The notes: a model not told the origin generated them from the sequence alone. A stretch of DNA of 64,000 nucleotides from Buddleja alternifolia (GCA_019426215.1 CM033392.1:51883149-51947148), one strand, 5' to 3'. Positions 47,728 through 60,790 are shown, numbered from the stretch's first letter. Program-made: numbers and translations.

Positions 47728-49244
47728 TGATGGTCCCAAGTGGCATACGAAAGGGTCTAGAAGGGGTGGGGGGTTGAATAGACCCTAAAATCTTTTTCTA
47801 CTTCAAAAATTTCGTATCACTTTTAAAGATTAGAACACTTAGGAAACTGAGCGCTTGGATCAGGCGCTTTAGTAAAGATAACATAGATTTAGTGATTTTG
47901 GCAATTTACCAAAGTAGGGTAAAAGCTTTAATCACTTAATTAGGGTTAGCACAGCGGAAATGATTTTAAAGCTTTAGAGTTCGTTTTGGTTAAATAGTCG
48001 CTTGGCAGATTTAACTTGTCTTTTTCAGAATAGATACAGATAATATAAAGCAAGACAATAGTAAAAGTAAATAACACAAGATATATAAGGTTCACTGGGT
48101 GATGTAATCTCAGCTACGTCCTTCTTCTCCTTTTTCACTTGGAGGGAATTTACTAAAATGATTATCAAAGAATCACACAGAATCTTCTACAAGATAGTAA
48201 CAAGGTGAAAATGATCTCGGGCTCCTTGATCACACAGATGTCAGCACCAATGAAGATCGTCTTCTACAAGATTCTCTCACTCAGAAATACTGTCTGTAAG
48301 GGGTATCAACAACTTTCTCACTCAGATGAAAGGTTGAGGGTTTTATCACAAGGGTTTGTTTGTTTTTGGAAAGATCAAATAACTTAGAATATCTCAGTAA
48401 GAATTTCGATCTCTTCTTTGGAAGATGTTTGAGATATTTGTGACTGTAAGGAATGTATGTAAAAAGCTTGAAGGAATTTGGCTATAGAGTTTCTAAGCTT
48501 TTTCTTTTTGTGTGTATCTTGTGTATTATGTATCTGTTCTGTTCTACTGTATATCTGTAACCTTTTAGGGTTTGATAGAGGTAAGGTATTTATAGGCTTT
48601 TTCTTGGGAATATGTCTGTTGGACACATGTAGGAGTGTGTCTTTCACGGGGTGCGTGAGTATACCTTTTCTCTGACATTTCTAAAAATTTACTGGTTCCG
48701 ATTGGACGGGAGCAACTATAAACTTTGAATTTTTGACAGTCTAGTCAAAAGGTGGCTTGGCTACAAGTCATATTGGCTTATCACATTTAATACTCTTATC
48801 AGGCATTTAATGCGTTTTGAATTTATTTCCCGTTTGAAATAAATGTCCGTTGAATGATTGCATTTAAATCCTTCATGACTTGAGAAATTATTTCAGGTGA
48901 ATCTGATTCTGATCGCTAGAGTGCTTTGAGCGCTTGATTCATAAATCCTGAAATAGTCCTTTAGCGATTGACAGACGCTAAGGATTATTCTTTATCTTCT
49001 TCTGACTTCAGACGCTAATCTTCAACTTCTTCTCTAATAGACTCACCTAGAATTCTATTAGCGATTCGGTATCTAGTACTTAGTCTAAAATCTATAAAAT
49101 AAAAAATTACAAGCTTAACATAGTTACATACTTTCAAACGCTTATACAATTGATCTATGAAACATAAACTTACATTATATTTTGGGGTCTAACATAAATT
49201 CTATCTTGTCATCATCAAAACATCTAACATGAAATTTCCTAACA
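47728..49244 (-). repeat. Solo LTR of the same Sirevirus-like family, inserted in the 5' LTR
   Basis: This 1517-base sequence, TGATGGTCCC to TTTCCTAACA on the + strand, is the inverse of the host LTR and is flanked by CAGTG on both sides (47723-47727 and 49245-49249). No internal sequence remains. It makes a nearly perfect inverted repeat with the surrounding LTR pieces. Confidence 0.92.
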
Positions 49245-49249
49245 CAGTG

Positions 49250-49488
49250 AACCTATATATCTTGTGTCATTACTTTCATTATTGTCTTGTTTCATATTGT
49301 TCTATCTATTCTGAAAAAGACAAGCTAAATCTGCTAAGTGACTATTTAATCAAAACGAACGCTAAAGCTTTTAAAAAAATCATTTCCGCTGTACTAACCC
49401 TGATTAAGTGATCTAAGCATTACCCTACTTTGGTAAATTGCAGAAATCACTAAGTCTAAGTTATCTTTACTGAAGCGCCTGACCCAAG
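49250..49488 (+). repeat. 5' LTR of the Sirevirus-like element, second piece
   Basis: It continues the LTR after the solo insertion and ends at CCAAG (49484-49488), the duplication that flanks the next insertion. The third piece resumes at 52603 and ends at 52728 after a C homopolymer (52682-52693). Confidence 0.88.
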
Positions 49489-52400
49489 TGACACGCGAAT
49501 TCCTAGCAAGAATACTAGGTCGTGCAAAGTAATAAAGTGGACTATTTAGCCGGGAGTGTATCGTCTCCACAGGGACAATTGGATTCAATGATCGTAATTG
49601 CTATATTATCTAACTCTAAGCTAAATCAAATTATAAGATGATGGTTGATTATACTATGAAAATAATCAAAGACAACTATGTGATAAACAAGATAATAAAT
49701 CGAATGGAAAGAGGTGATTGGCTTATGTGAATACTTTGTGATGTTTTGTGTTTAATGAATCATTAATTTCCGTCTTTCATGCGTAAATCAACTTTTATCC
49801 TACAAAACAAAATATATACCAATCAAAGCATTATGATTGGGTTATGTAAATACTCTGTGATGAGCAAAGTGAACCTTGTGTCCAATTGTTGTAGCGTCTC
49901 ATTGATCTGTATCTTGAGATTCTCGAATCTTCTCATGGCTATGGAGAGCTTATTCTCCTTCATTTGTGTTGAGCCTTCACACACAATAGCCAACTTATCC
50001 CATATTTCTTTGGAAGTTTTACATTGCTTGATCTTGTTCAACAATGCATCATTGTCTCCTAACGTTGAGTAAAGTGCACTTCGTCCAACATTATCTAGAT
50101 TTGCTCTTTTCCGATCATCTGACGTCCATTCTAACTTGGGTTTCTCGACATATCCATCTGGAGTGGCTTCATCAGCTCCAAGTGCTCGAGTTATTACTTT
50201 CATGATCTTAATGGGGCCATCTGAAATTACATCACACATTTCATTATCGCAAGAACATAAATATGCGAATGCTTTAAGTTTCCAAAAATCATAGTTTGAC
50301 TCTACCAACTTAGGCATTTTGTTAAAAGCAATAATGAGATGTTTTGAAAGAGAGATTTTTAAAGTGACTAAGTTTAGAAAAATGGATCTAAACAAGCAGT
50401 TACGCTAGGAAACGCTTAGGTTTCTACTTCAACCGCTCTGATACCACTTGGTGGTCCCAAGTGGCATACGAAAGGGTCTAGAAGGGGGGGTTGAATAGAC
50501 CCTGAAACCTTTTTCAACTTCAAAAATTCGTATCACTTTTAAAGATTAGAACGCTTAAAAAGCTGAGCGCTTGGTGATAAGTCCATATTTTACAGTATTT
50601 TAAAAAGACGAGAAATCCCATGGCTCCCCCTTGGTGTTTTAGAGCATGTCTAGTCTTTTGATAAGTGAAGAATGTGTTATAAAGACCAAAAACGGCGGAC
50701 ATAAAAAATAGGGCAGCAGGGCACTGAGCCGCGGCACAAACTTCTATCAGACCGCGGCACTAAAAGTGCGAACCAATTTTCCGAAGTAGGACCGCGGTCC
50801 TGTGCCGCGGTCGTCTCACGCAGAATTCGCAGCTTTCATATTGTAATCATAACTCTCTCTACACATGTCGGATTGAGGTGATTCAAGTTGCCACGAGAAG
50901 CTAAGAAACAAATCTACAATATTGAAGAAGAAACCTTAATCTGATTCGGCCTGTAAGAGGATGAAAACCTCGTTTAAATATGAATATTGTGTAAAATCTT
51001 TCGTCAACTATCTTCTTTTGTTTCTTTCTTCAATTTCAAGCTCAATTTGGATCTCTTTTCTCGTCTTTCATGCGTAAATCAACTTTTATCCTACAAAACA
51101 AAATATATACCAATCAAAGCATTATGAGGGATAAAAAGTGATCAGAGTAACGATCAAATCATATCACAATGGGGCATAAAATACTGTAAAATATGGACTT
51201 ATCAACTACCCCCCAACTAGGCTATGATCGTCTCGATCACTAAATGGTGAACAAGTACTCATAAGTTCAGATTTTACAACTTGGTTTGGGATCTTGAAAG
51301 ATTCATGTGTCAATAATCAAGCACGTAAAAGAATTAGACCCTCGAAAATGATTATGTCAAGTTACACTTTACCTAGAACACTCAACAATTTGAAAGCCCC
51401 CAAACATCTTCGAATCCATCTCGAAATCATGAACTCCAAATCCATTTTTATGTCAAGAGCACACTTTAAACAAGATTATGCAAACTCATTAGATAATAAA
51501 AACATTAAAACACTTCAAAACTTTGCTAACCTATCGGTGTGCATGAAATGTGAAAGTCAAGATCAAAAGGTCTTTTTGGCTTGTAACGTAAGGTTAGGTA
51601 ATGGCTTGGACGGGAATATATGGATAAAGTGACTAAACTCAAGAAAGCATACAACTCAGTATTATCGAGCTAAACACTCACTTATCACTGAATAAATCTC
51701 CACATCTCGCCACTTATAGCTTTCTGATTTCTTTTCCCCTTGAACTCATAACCCCAAAACTTGTTTCTTTTGATGCTAGGGGTGGAAAAATGATTCCCAA
51801 ACCAAATAAATCACATTGAAGCTCAGTTCCTAGCCAAGTCGAGAGAGAGCTCACATAATATATTTTTCGGTAACTTCCAATCTCTCGACTCTTTAGCCAA
51901 CTCACAACATTTCTTTTTCCTCTCTTTATTTCACATAAACTCAAGACCTCAAAGTTTTTCAAGATCATCAAGAACAAACACACCTTTTAACCCATTAATC
52001 CATGAGATTCGACACCCAAAACAAAGCGTAAACCCAAATTAAAGCTAAATGATATGAAGTTATATGCTCTCTTACTTGGGAAATAGACTTTGTTTTTCTT
52101 TCTTTTAGGCTAAAGGGTGGTTGGTGTGGCTTGCGAAAGAAAATCGAATGGTGGTTTTTAGTGTGCTAAACACACTCCATTCTTATCAATACGGCTCAAA
52201 ATAAGGTCTAGAGATTATGTAATATCGTGAAGGCCAATTGTAAGGTTAAAGAAAATGAAAGATGGCCTAAATCATTTCATGACTTCGCACACTCAACACA
52301 CATTTCAAAGTTGACAAAATTGATCGCTCAATGCTTTAAATCCTCAACAATTCACATAAGCATGGCTAAAAAGGCTTTCACATATAAAATACGACAAATG

Positions 52401-52597
52401 ATTTCATCTTAGATGAAGTAGAGACACTCAAACGAATCATGTTATAGTATTTCTCGTCTTTCATGCGTAAATCAACTTTTATCCTACAAAACAAAATATA
52501 TACCAATCAAAGCATTATGAGGGATAAAAAGTGATCAGAGTAACGATCAAATCATATCACAATGGGGCATAAAATACTGTAAAATATGAACTTATCA
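49489..52597 (-). mobile_element. Rearranged LTR-retrotransposon remnant inside the Sirevirus-like 5' LTR
   Basis: The insertion starts TGACACGCGAATTCC, ends GAACTTATCA and is flanked by CCAAG (49484-49488 and 52598-52602). Read on the - strand, LTR starts TGATAAGT(C/T)CATATTTTA occur at 52597 and 51204. The latter is preceded by a purine tract (complement of actaccccccaac, 51205-51217), so 51204 is a 3' LTR start. An LTR end GAATTCGCGTGTCA lies at 49489. A further 'cgtctttcatgcgtaaatc' fragment lies at 49769. The interior 51223-52452 has no recognisable protein. Family unresolved; gypsy-like by general look only. Confidence 0.7.
49854..50574 (-). pseudogene. Inverted copy of the Sirevirus-like LTR end, primer site and gag start
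   Basis: On the - strand this reads the last part of the LTR from CCAAG, the primer site (complement of gctctgatacca near 50435-50446) and gag from MPKLVESNYD for about 160 codons, breaking off after FTLLITE. It differs from the main copy (52598-53327) by only a few residues. Where the main copy has a stop after FENFKI, this one reads FENLKIQINETL with a sense CAG codon. It lies within the remnant at 49489-52597. Confidence 0.9.
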
Positions 52598-52730
52598 CCA
52601 AGCGCTCAGCTTTTTAAGCGTTCTAATCTTTAAAAGTGATACGAATTTTTGAAGTTGAAAAAGGTTTCAGGGTCTATTCAACCCCCCCCCCCCTTCTAGA
52701 CCCTTTCGTATGCCACTTGGGACCACCAAG

Positions 52731-52742
52731 TGGTATCAGAGC
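52731..52742 (+). other. Primer binding site of the Sirevirus-like element
   Basis: TGGTATCAGAGC, complementary to the 3' end of initiator tRNA-Met, lies two bases after the LTR end. Confidence 0.93.
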
Positions 52743-52860
52743 GGTTGAAGTAGAAACCTAAGCGTTTCCTAGCGTAACTGCTTGTTTAGATCCATTTTTC
52801 TAAACTTAGTCACTTTAAAACTCTCTCTTTCAAAACATCTCATTATTGCTTTTAACAAAA

Positions 52861-55097
52861 TGCCTAAGTTGGTAGAGTCAAACTATGATTCTTGGAAACT
52901 TAAAGCATTCGCATATTTATGTTCTTGCGATAATGAAATGTGTGATGTAATTTCAGATGGCCCCATTAAGATCATGAAAGTAATAACTCGAGCACCTGGA
53001 GCTGATGAAGCCACTCCAGATGGATATGTCGAGAAACCCAAGTTAGAATGGACGTCAGATGATCGGAAAAGAGCAAATCTAGATAATGTTGGACGAAGTG
53101 CACTTTACTCAACGTTAGGAGACAATGATGCATTGTTGAACAAGATCAAGCAATGTAAAACTTCCAAAGAAATATGGGATAAGTTGGTTATTGTGTGTGA
53201 AGGCTCAACACAAATGAAGGAGAATAAGCTCTCCATAGCCATGAGAAGATTCGAGAATTTCAAGATATAGATCAATGAGACGCTAGAACAATTGGACACA
53301 AGGTTCACTTTGCTCATCACAGAGTTAGCGTCATTAGACAAAGAATTGACCAACAAGGAAATGGTCAATAAGATTTTCAGAAGTCTTCCAAGCAAGTACT
53401 TGATTAAGACTGTTGCTATGAGAGAATCACAGACTTTGGAGATTTTTACTCCAGAACATATGTTTTCAGAATTAAAGGTATTTGAGTTCGAATTAGGTGA
53501 AGTCGACGACACATCGACTTTAGCGACTGAATCAGGAGCATTAATCGCTACCACCAAAAGCAAGGGTAAAGCGATTAGTGAGGTGAAAGTGACAGAATCA
53601 AATGAAGAAAAAGAGATGGCTTTATTGGTAAAGAACTTCAAGAAATTTCTAAGATATGAAAAGAGAAATCCTGTTGGACAAACTTCATTTCAAACTCCTC
53701 CCCCAACACCAGCGTCTCAGTATCAAGCGCCAGTATATTCTGCACCTCAACAATAGCTCCAGTTCCTTATCAAGCACCTACAACTCCTACTCAGAATCTC
53801 TCAGCGCCAGTCATTTCCAAGCTATTAACCACTGAACAGAAAATGAAAACTAATATGTGTTATAATTGCAGGAAACCAGGGTACTACCAGGTAAATTGCC
53901 CTTATCCAAATGTGTCTAAGGCCCACAAGGCAAGACTATGCGGATAGAAACCAATTCAGGAGCAACCTTCGCCAACAAGGTTTGCTAGCAGAATCTGAAC
54001 CATTCTCCGCACCTGAAGAGGATCTGGAATCATCAGATGAAAGTAGTGATGATGAGCCAACAAGCGACTCAGCGTTGATTTGTCTTATGGCAAGAGATGA
54101 TGAAGCGTCTAACAATTCGCTACCAAAGGTAACCACTGAATTATCTCTTCCTCTTTCTTATGATGAATTACTTGACAAAGTTAATGAATATTATAAAGAT
54201 AGTCAAGATGCCGCCAAAATATATCAAAACCACTTCGCTATTATTTCATCACTCAAAAGTGATAAAGTAACGCTCAAAGCAGAGTTGCAAGTTCAGAAAC
54301 AATGCATTGAAAAGAACCAATCGCTTGAGAGTGAGATTACTCAATTGAAAAGTGATCTTGATATAATAGTCAAGAGAGAAGCTGATCTGATTGCTAGACT
54401 TGCCAAATCAGAGCAGCTCGTCTCATCATTATCCAAAGCATCAAGAAACCTAGATAATGTGACTAATGTAACCAGATTTTTTGGTGAAAGGACCGGTTTA
54501 GGGTGTGATAAATTTGGTCAAAAATAAAAAACGTCTAAGGTTACGGCGAATAACAAAGGAAAGGGTGTTTTCTTTGTTGAGAAAGGTTCACAAAGGCAAA
54601 CACTAAATGAACTAAGCAACAATGGTAAGAGCCCAAAGGTCAATGCCAACTCAAGAAATAAGGAGAAAACAAAAGTGAATGATTCACAGAAGAAGGTTCA
54701 TCCAAACGCTCAAAAGGCTAAGGATAAGCCATCTACAAGTAAATCAAACGCTAAGCGTCAATTGCCTAAAGCGACTCCTAAGCCAGCGCCAAGGAAATAC
54801 CAGCGTCAATATCCAAGGCAGTCTAGATCATATTATCGCTACTATGATTATTATTATAATCGAGGATATTATTATACACCAAAAAAGCACACACAACACA
54901 ATGTGAAACCCAAGAAGGCCAGTATTCTTACAATGAAGACTAGGCAAATATGGGTTCCTAAAGTTTTAATTCAAGCCAAAGCTACTAACAATGAAGGACC
55001 CAAGACAACATGGGTACCTAAGAAGAATTTGAACTATCCTTTAATGCAGGTACCTAGAGCCAACATCGATACTTCAGTTTGGTACTTCGATATATAG
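52861..55097 (+). pseudogene. Sirevirus-like gag (with gag-protease spacer), inactivated
   Basis: Starting at the ATG of MPKLVESNYDSWKLKAF, the frame stops with TAG at about 53267, resumes (INETLEQLDTRFTLLITEL) to TAG at 53754, and the zinc knuckle follows near 53860 as CYNCRKPGYYQVNC, with Tyr in place of the zinc-binding His. A frame change then leads to 53910-54527, an acidic, Ser-rich and coiled-coil-like stretch, and to 54675-55097, which is basic and Tyr-rich (YYRYYDYYYNRGYYY). Such long low-complexity spacers are usual in Sirevirus gag. Stops, a frameshift and the altered knuckle make it non-functional. Confidence 0.9.
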
Positions 55098-58000
55098 TGG
55101 GTCATCAAGGCATATGACTGGATCAAAAGATCTCTTGGTCAACTATCGTACAACCAATGGCCCTCAAGTTATATTCGGTGATAACTCCAAAGGTAAAACC
55201 AAAGGTATAGGTATCATGCATAGGGGGAACATCATGATTAGTGATGTATATTATGTTGAGGGTCTTAAGCATAATTTGTTAAGCATTAGTCAATTTTGTG
55301 ATAAAGGCTTTGAAGCAAAATTTTCAAGTGACTACTGCTATGTTAACGACGCTAAGATTAAGTCTACTAAATTAAGAGGAAAAAGAACAAACAATGTATA
55401 TGTAGTGGATTGGGATTCTACAATTGATAACAACCCCACATGCTTTGTTGCTAAAAATCAAAATGAATTGGGTTGGTTATGGCATAGAAAAATGAATCAC
55501 CTCAACTTTAAGGCAATCTCTCAGTTAATATCGCTAAATCTAGTAGAGGGATTACCTAAGGGTTCCTTTCAAAAGAATCGCTTATGTGATGCATGTCAAA
55601 TGGGTAAACAAGTTAAATCATCTTTTAAGAAGAAACCATGCCTATCTACTTCCAGAGTTCTTGAACTATTGCATCTAGATTTGTTTGGTCCTATTCAAAT
55701 CATGAGTGTTAGTGGTAAAAAGTACTCGCTAGTAATAGTTGATGATTTCTCTCGCTATACATGGGTAGAATTTCTAGCGACCAAAGATGAAACTAGTGTC
55801 AAGCTCACATCGCTAATTCGTCAATTGCAAACTTATAAAGATTCAAAGGTGACAAAAATTAGAAGCGATAGAGGAACTGAATTTACTAACTGTTAGTCCT
55901 AAGTGGCATACGAAAGGGTCTAGAAGGGGGGGGGGGGTTGAATAGACCCTGAAGTCTTTTTCGACTTCAAAAAGTTTCGTACTAAAAGATTTTTGGACGC
56001 TTGAAAAGATAGACGCTTGAAGTGTCTAACGCTTGACTTAAGCGTTCACTTAAAAATATTGGCACTTTGGCGAAGCGTACAATGAAGACTGTTTTAAGGA
56101 AGATAACTCAGACTTCAAGATTTGAATACTTTGACCAAGTAGGTTAAGCGTTCAGTTCTTTAATCAGTGTTAGCACAGCGGAATGATTTTTAGAGTCTTC
56201 TCTTTGAAAGCTTTAGCGTCACAAGAGGTTTCTTAGTTGCTTAGCTTTTGATTGTGTTTTACTTAATCAATTTATGCAATGATATGATAGATAAAAGAAT
56301 TGACTGAAAAGTAAATGACACAATATTTGTAAGGTTCGTTGGGTGGTGTAATCTCAACTACGTCCTTCTTCTCCTCGAACACTTGGAGGCAATCCACTAA
56401 GATGATTCTCAAAGAATCACACAGAATCTTCTACAAATTAGGGAGAGATGGATGTCGATGACATGAGCTCCTTGATCACACAGATTTCTGCTCCAAATCA
56501 CTTCAATCCCCTTGCTTCTTTCACCCAGAAATAATGCAAGTATCCAACTTCGACTTCACACAGATCGCGAGGCTTGGATAAGGGTTTTTCTAAAAGGGTT
56601 TGTTTGATTTTGATGAAGTTCAAACAACTGGAATATCTCAGTAGTAGTGTAGTTTCTTCAAAAAGAATGTTTGAGATATTGGGTTGACTGTCTCAGGATT
56701 TGATGAAAAGCAAAGAGAATATTTTCTTGAGTATTCTGGCTTTTCTGAGAGTTTAAGGAATGAGACTTCAATGCAACAGCAATTTGGCTTGATAATTGTT
56801 CTATGTTTGGCTTGTTGTTGAAGTTCTATTTATAGGCTTTCTTGGAGAAAGTGTCCGTTTGACACATGCAAGGGCGCGTGTCTCTCACTTTCGCGAGTGA
56901 ACAACTTTTGTCCTTTTTCCTGAAAATCTGCTGCACAAAAGTTGGTGCTGCAGTCTTTGAATTGTTGACAGTCCAATAGGGTGGCTTCTCCGAACGTCTG
57001 AAAGTGCTTATCACATTTAATGCTCTTATCAGCATTTAATGCATTTGAATTAAATGCCCGTTGGCATTTAATGCACTGAGAATATTTGCATTAAACTCCT
57101 TTCGATCTGACGCTTTAGGAGAATGTTTTGTCATTTGATAGACGCTTCATTCATGAACTGAAAGTTCCATTTAATCTGGAGGACTATTTAATGTTTAGAC
57201 GTTTGGAAAAGTCTTCAGACTTTATTTAGAAGTGTAGACGCTTGAAACTTCAGTCTTCGTTACTTGACACCTCACTCAGAACATGTCAGGCGCTTAGAGT
57301 GAACTTCTTCAAACCTCATTCACTATTGATTTCTTGGACGCTTGGAGCCTTCAGATTTCGCAGTCTTGATAAGCTCACTCAGAAAGTATCAAACGCTTAA
57401 TCTAACCGACTTCTTGATCTAAGAATGTCAAAAGTAAAAGATAAAATAAAGCCTATACATTTCTAATGTTCAAATGCTTATACAAGTATCTATGAAATTT
57501 AAGCATACATAGCTTTGGGGTCTAACAAGATTCCTAATTGTCATCATCAAAACATCTAACATGAAATTTCTAACACTAACCAATTTGTTGAGAAGTTTTG
57601 TATAGATCTTGGAATACTTCATGAGTATACTGCTCCAAGAACACCTCAACAGAATGGAGTAGCCGAGCAACGAAACAGAACTCTTAAACAAGCCGCTAGG
57701 ACGATGCTTGCAGAGTCTAAGCTGCCTCAAAGGTTTTGGGCCGAAGCTATCAATACTGCTTGCTACACTCAGAACCGGTGTATGGTCAACAAGCAACATA
57801 AGAAGACTCCATATGAGTTGTGGAAGGGACGTAAGCCTCACATTTCATATTTTCATGTATTTGGTTCAAAATGCTTCATTCATAACAATGGATCCCAAAG
57901 CCTAAAGACATTTGATCCTAAAGCGGATGAGGGAATCTTTCTAGGCTATGCCAAAAATGGAAAGAGTTTTCGCATCCTAAATAAGATCAAATCGAAGGTT

Positions 58001-59991
58001 GAAGAATCCATTCATGTTGTGTTTGATGATGCTAACCAAGAATCGAGTAAGGTTAATCTTGATGATGTAGAAATTGAAGATCTTGCCCATCAGGCGTCAC
58101 AAATCAATCTTTGTGATGATAGTGATGATGATGAGGATGATGAGATTTTTGTGCCTATTCCTAAAGTTACTCATGAGGTTACAAATGATGATAGTATTAG
58201 AATCGCTGATGATCATGAAGAGAATGATCATCAAGAGCAAATTAGAACTGTGAATGATGCAGCGACTGCGACAGTGACAGTGACAAATGAGAATCAAGCG
58301 ATTGATAATCAAGAGTCTCTCAACCCGTTCTAACCAGACCGTAAATGTCTTAGAGATCATCCACCAGAGTTAGTAATTGGAGATATTGAAGCACTTGTCA
58401 GAACTAGGTCCGCTACAATCAATGAGTCCATGTTCGCAAGTTTCTTATCTCAAATGGAACCAAAGAAAGTGGATGAAGCGCCCAGTGATTCAAGTTGGGT
58501 AGAAGCAATGCAAGAAGAGCTTAACCAATTTGAGAGAATCAAAGTTTAGACGCTAGTACCAAGACCAACTCACCAAGGAGTTATTGGAACTAGATGGGTT
58601 TTTAGGAACAAGATGGATGAAGATGGCATTGTTATAAGAAACAAAGCCAGATTAGTCGCTCAGAGTTGTTTCCAAGAAGAGGGTATTGATTTTGATGAGA
58701 CATATGCCCCAATAGCCCGTCTTGAAGCAATTAGGATGTTCCAAGCGTTTGCCGCATTCAACAAGTTCACAGTGCACCAAATGGACGTGAAGAGTGCATT
58801 CCTGAATATTAAACTCCAAGAAGAAGTCTATGTGGAGCAACCTCCAAGATTCATCAACAACCATGGCAAAAGTATGGTCTACAAATTAGATAAGGCACTC
58901 TATGGCCTTAAACAAGCACCAAGAGCATGTTATGACACTCTCTCTATCATCCTTATAGGTAAAGGTTTTTCAAAAGGCAGCGTTGATACAACGTTATTTA
59001 AAATCACCCATAACAAAGATATTCTCTTGGTCCAAATTTATGTTGATGATATTATATTTGGTTCTACTAATAAGCGATTGTGTGAGAAATTTTCGAAAAT
59101 GATGCAAGATCAATTTGAAATGAGCATGATGGGTGAATTAACTATCTTCTTAGGATTACAAGTTAAACAACTCCCTAATGGAATATTTATAAACCAAGCT
59201 AAATATACAAGAGATATGATTAAGAAATTTGGTATGGAAAATGCATCATCTTCAAAAATTCCAATGAGCCAAACACTTAAGAAAGATAAAGATGAAAATG
59301 GGAAGAAAATTGATATCACTAAATATAGAGGTATCATTGGATCACTTCTTTATCTTACCGCTAGTAGACCCGATATTATGTTTTCGGTATGCATATGTTC
59401 ACGCTTTCAACCTGATCCAAGAGAATCACACTTAAATGCTGCCAAGAGAATCCTTAAATACCTAAAAGGCACACAAAATGTGGGCTTATGATATCCAAGG
59501 GACTCTCCTTTTGAACTAATTGGTTATTCAGATGCAGATTTTGCAGGAAGCAAAATAGATAGAAAGAGTACTAGTGGTACATGTCAATTTCTAGCTGATA
59601 GACTAATTTCGTGGCATAGTAAGAAACAACAATCCATAGCTACGTTTACAGCTGAAGCAGAGTACGTAGCCGTTGGGAGCTATTGTGCACAAATCCTTTG
59701 GATGAGGCAACAACTTAGAGATTATGGAACAATCCTAGGTCCTACCCAATCCATTGTGATAATCAAAGCGCTTTAGCTATGACCCAAAATCCTGTCTTTC
59801 ATTCTAGAACTAAACACATTGACATTTGATACCATTTCTTGCGTGACCATGTTTAAAAGAAAGATATCTCCATGCACTTCATTAGAACTGACAAACAATT
59901 GGCAGATATCTTCACCAAAGCGCTCAACGAACAACACTTTCTCACTTTGAGAAGTGAATTAGGTATGATTGATTTAACGCTTAAATCATAG
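55075..59991 (+). pseudogene. Sirevirus-like pol, inactivated and interrupted by a solo LTR
   Basis: Protease: VWYFDI, a frameshift, then SSRHMTGSKDLL at about 55080-55135. Open frame 55114-55896 holds LWHRKMNH (GAG-pre-integrase) and integrase HLDLFGP to RSDRGTEFTNC. A solo LTR (55891-57575) cuts it there. Integrase resumes at 57581 with NQFVEKFC and TPQQNGVAEQRNRTL, so the DDE residues span the insertion. 57704-58333 ends in an acidic stretch and a stop. Reverse transcriptase comes from about 58540 (a stop after ESIKV) and 58613-59491, with IYVDDIIFGSTN. RNase H runs from DADFAGSKIDRKST near 59530 to a stop at 59989-59991, with a further stop near 59489 and a frameshift near 59750. Confidence 0.92.
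55891..57575 (-). repeat. Solo LTR of the Sirevirus-like family inside integrase
   Basis: This 1685-base sequence runs from TGTTAGTCCTAAGTGG to TTTCTAACA, flanked by CTAAC (55886-55890 and 57576-57580). It is inverted relative to the host element: on the - strand it has a TATAAATAG box near 56828 and ends in the C-rich tract (G run at about 55927-55937 on the + strand). It is longer than the solo LTR at 47728 and clearly divergent from it. Confidence 0.93.
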
Positions 59992-60790
59992 AGCATCATA
60001 TTTAATAGGCATACAATTTAGGGGGAATCCACTTTATGTTTATGTCTAAATCATTTTTTTTAATAAGTCATCAATTTTGGGGGAAACCTTAAAATTGTAC
60101 TTGTTTCAACTCATAAGCGACTGTGATAAAAAATGACTTTGAAAATTTATGCATTGTTCACTAGCGCTTATCTATTATGCATGACAAAATCAATCTCTAA
60201 TAAATAAAAATGTCCTTTTATCCAAGCGATTATTTCTGTCCTTAACTTTTAAGAAATTAAATTCTGTTCTCAAAAAGACTTCAGCGTTAAAAAGATTCCC
60301 ACTTTAACGCTAAGTATCCTTTTCAGAAATTCATGCATAGTTTTCATCCCTGAAAGTAGCGTGTGGATAAGTCCAAAAGATTAGATTTGACAACTGCCCA
60401 CACGTGCTTATCACATCAAACTGACGGTTAATGATTCCTCTCTAAAAACTAGGCAGTTCAGTAACTGCACCTGTCTGAATGCGTGTCAGTGTACTATCAG
60501 GCGCGTGTATTTCACGCTGAAAATTTCAAAATATTTCAAACGCTTTGAAAAAGTAACTACGGATTTCAAACCATTATATTCCATAGTAGTTACCCATTTT
60601 ACCGCACTTTTTGACATCCGTCTTTATGAGTAAACGGCTCAGATTTAATTTTTGTCAAATTCAAAATTAACTTATGTACACGTGTCATTCATCTACTAGT
60701 TGAGGAGTTATTTTTGCCTCCTATTTAAACCCCTCACAACCTTTACAGTACAACTTTATCTCTTCCAAATTCTTCTACTGTAAAAGTTCT
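59992..60790 (+). promoter_or_regulatory. Non-coding stretch after pol with two polypurine-tract-like motifs
   Basis: Two similar purine blocks, ttagggggaatcc (about 60018) and tttgggggaaacc (about 60074), lie 30-90 bases after the pol stop. They look like internal polypurine tracts, which have been reported as a feature of Sireviruses. The remainder of the stretch is AT-rich and non-coding. A TATA-like ctatttaaac at about 60720 precedes the envelope-like region by some 80 bases. Confidence 0.45.

Noticed and set aside
48384..48675. Open frames within the solo LTR, both strands
   Set aside because: LTR sequence; no domain, and the same region in the other family LTRs is disrupted.
51294..51983. 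112- and 89-residue frames in the LTR-element remnant
   Set aside because: No recognisable motif, and position next to a purine tract and LTR start indicates non-coding or decayed 3' internal sequence.
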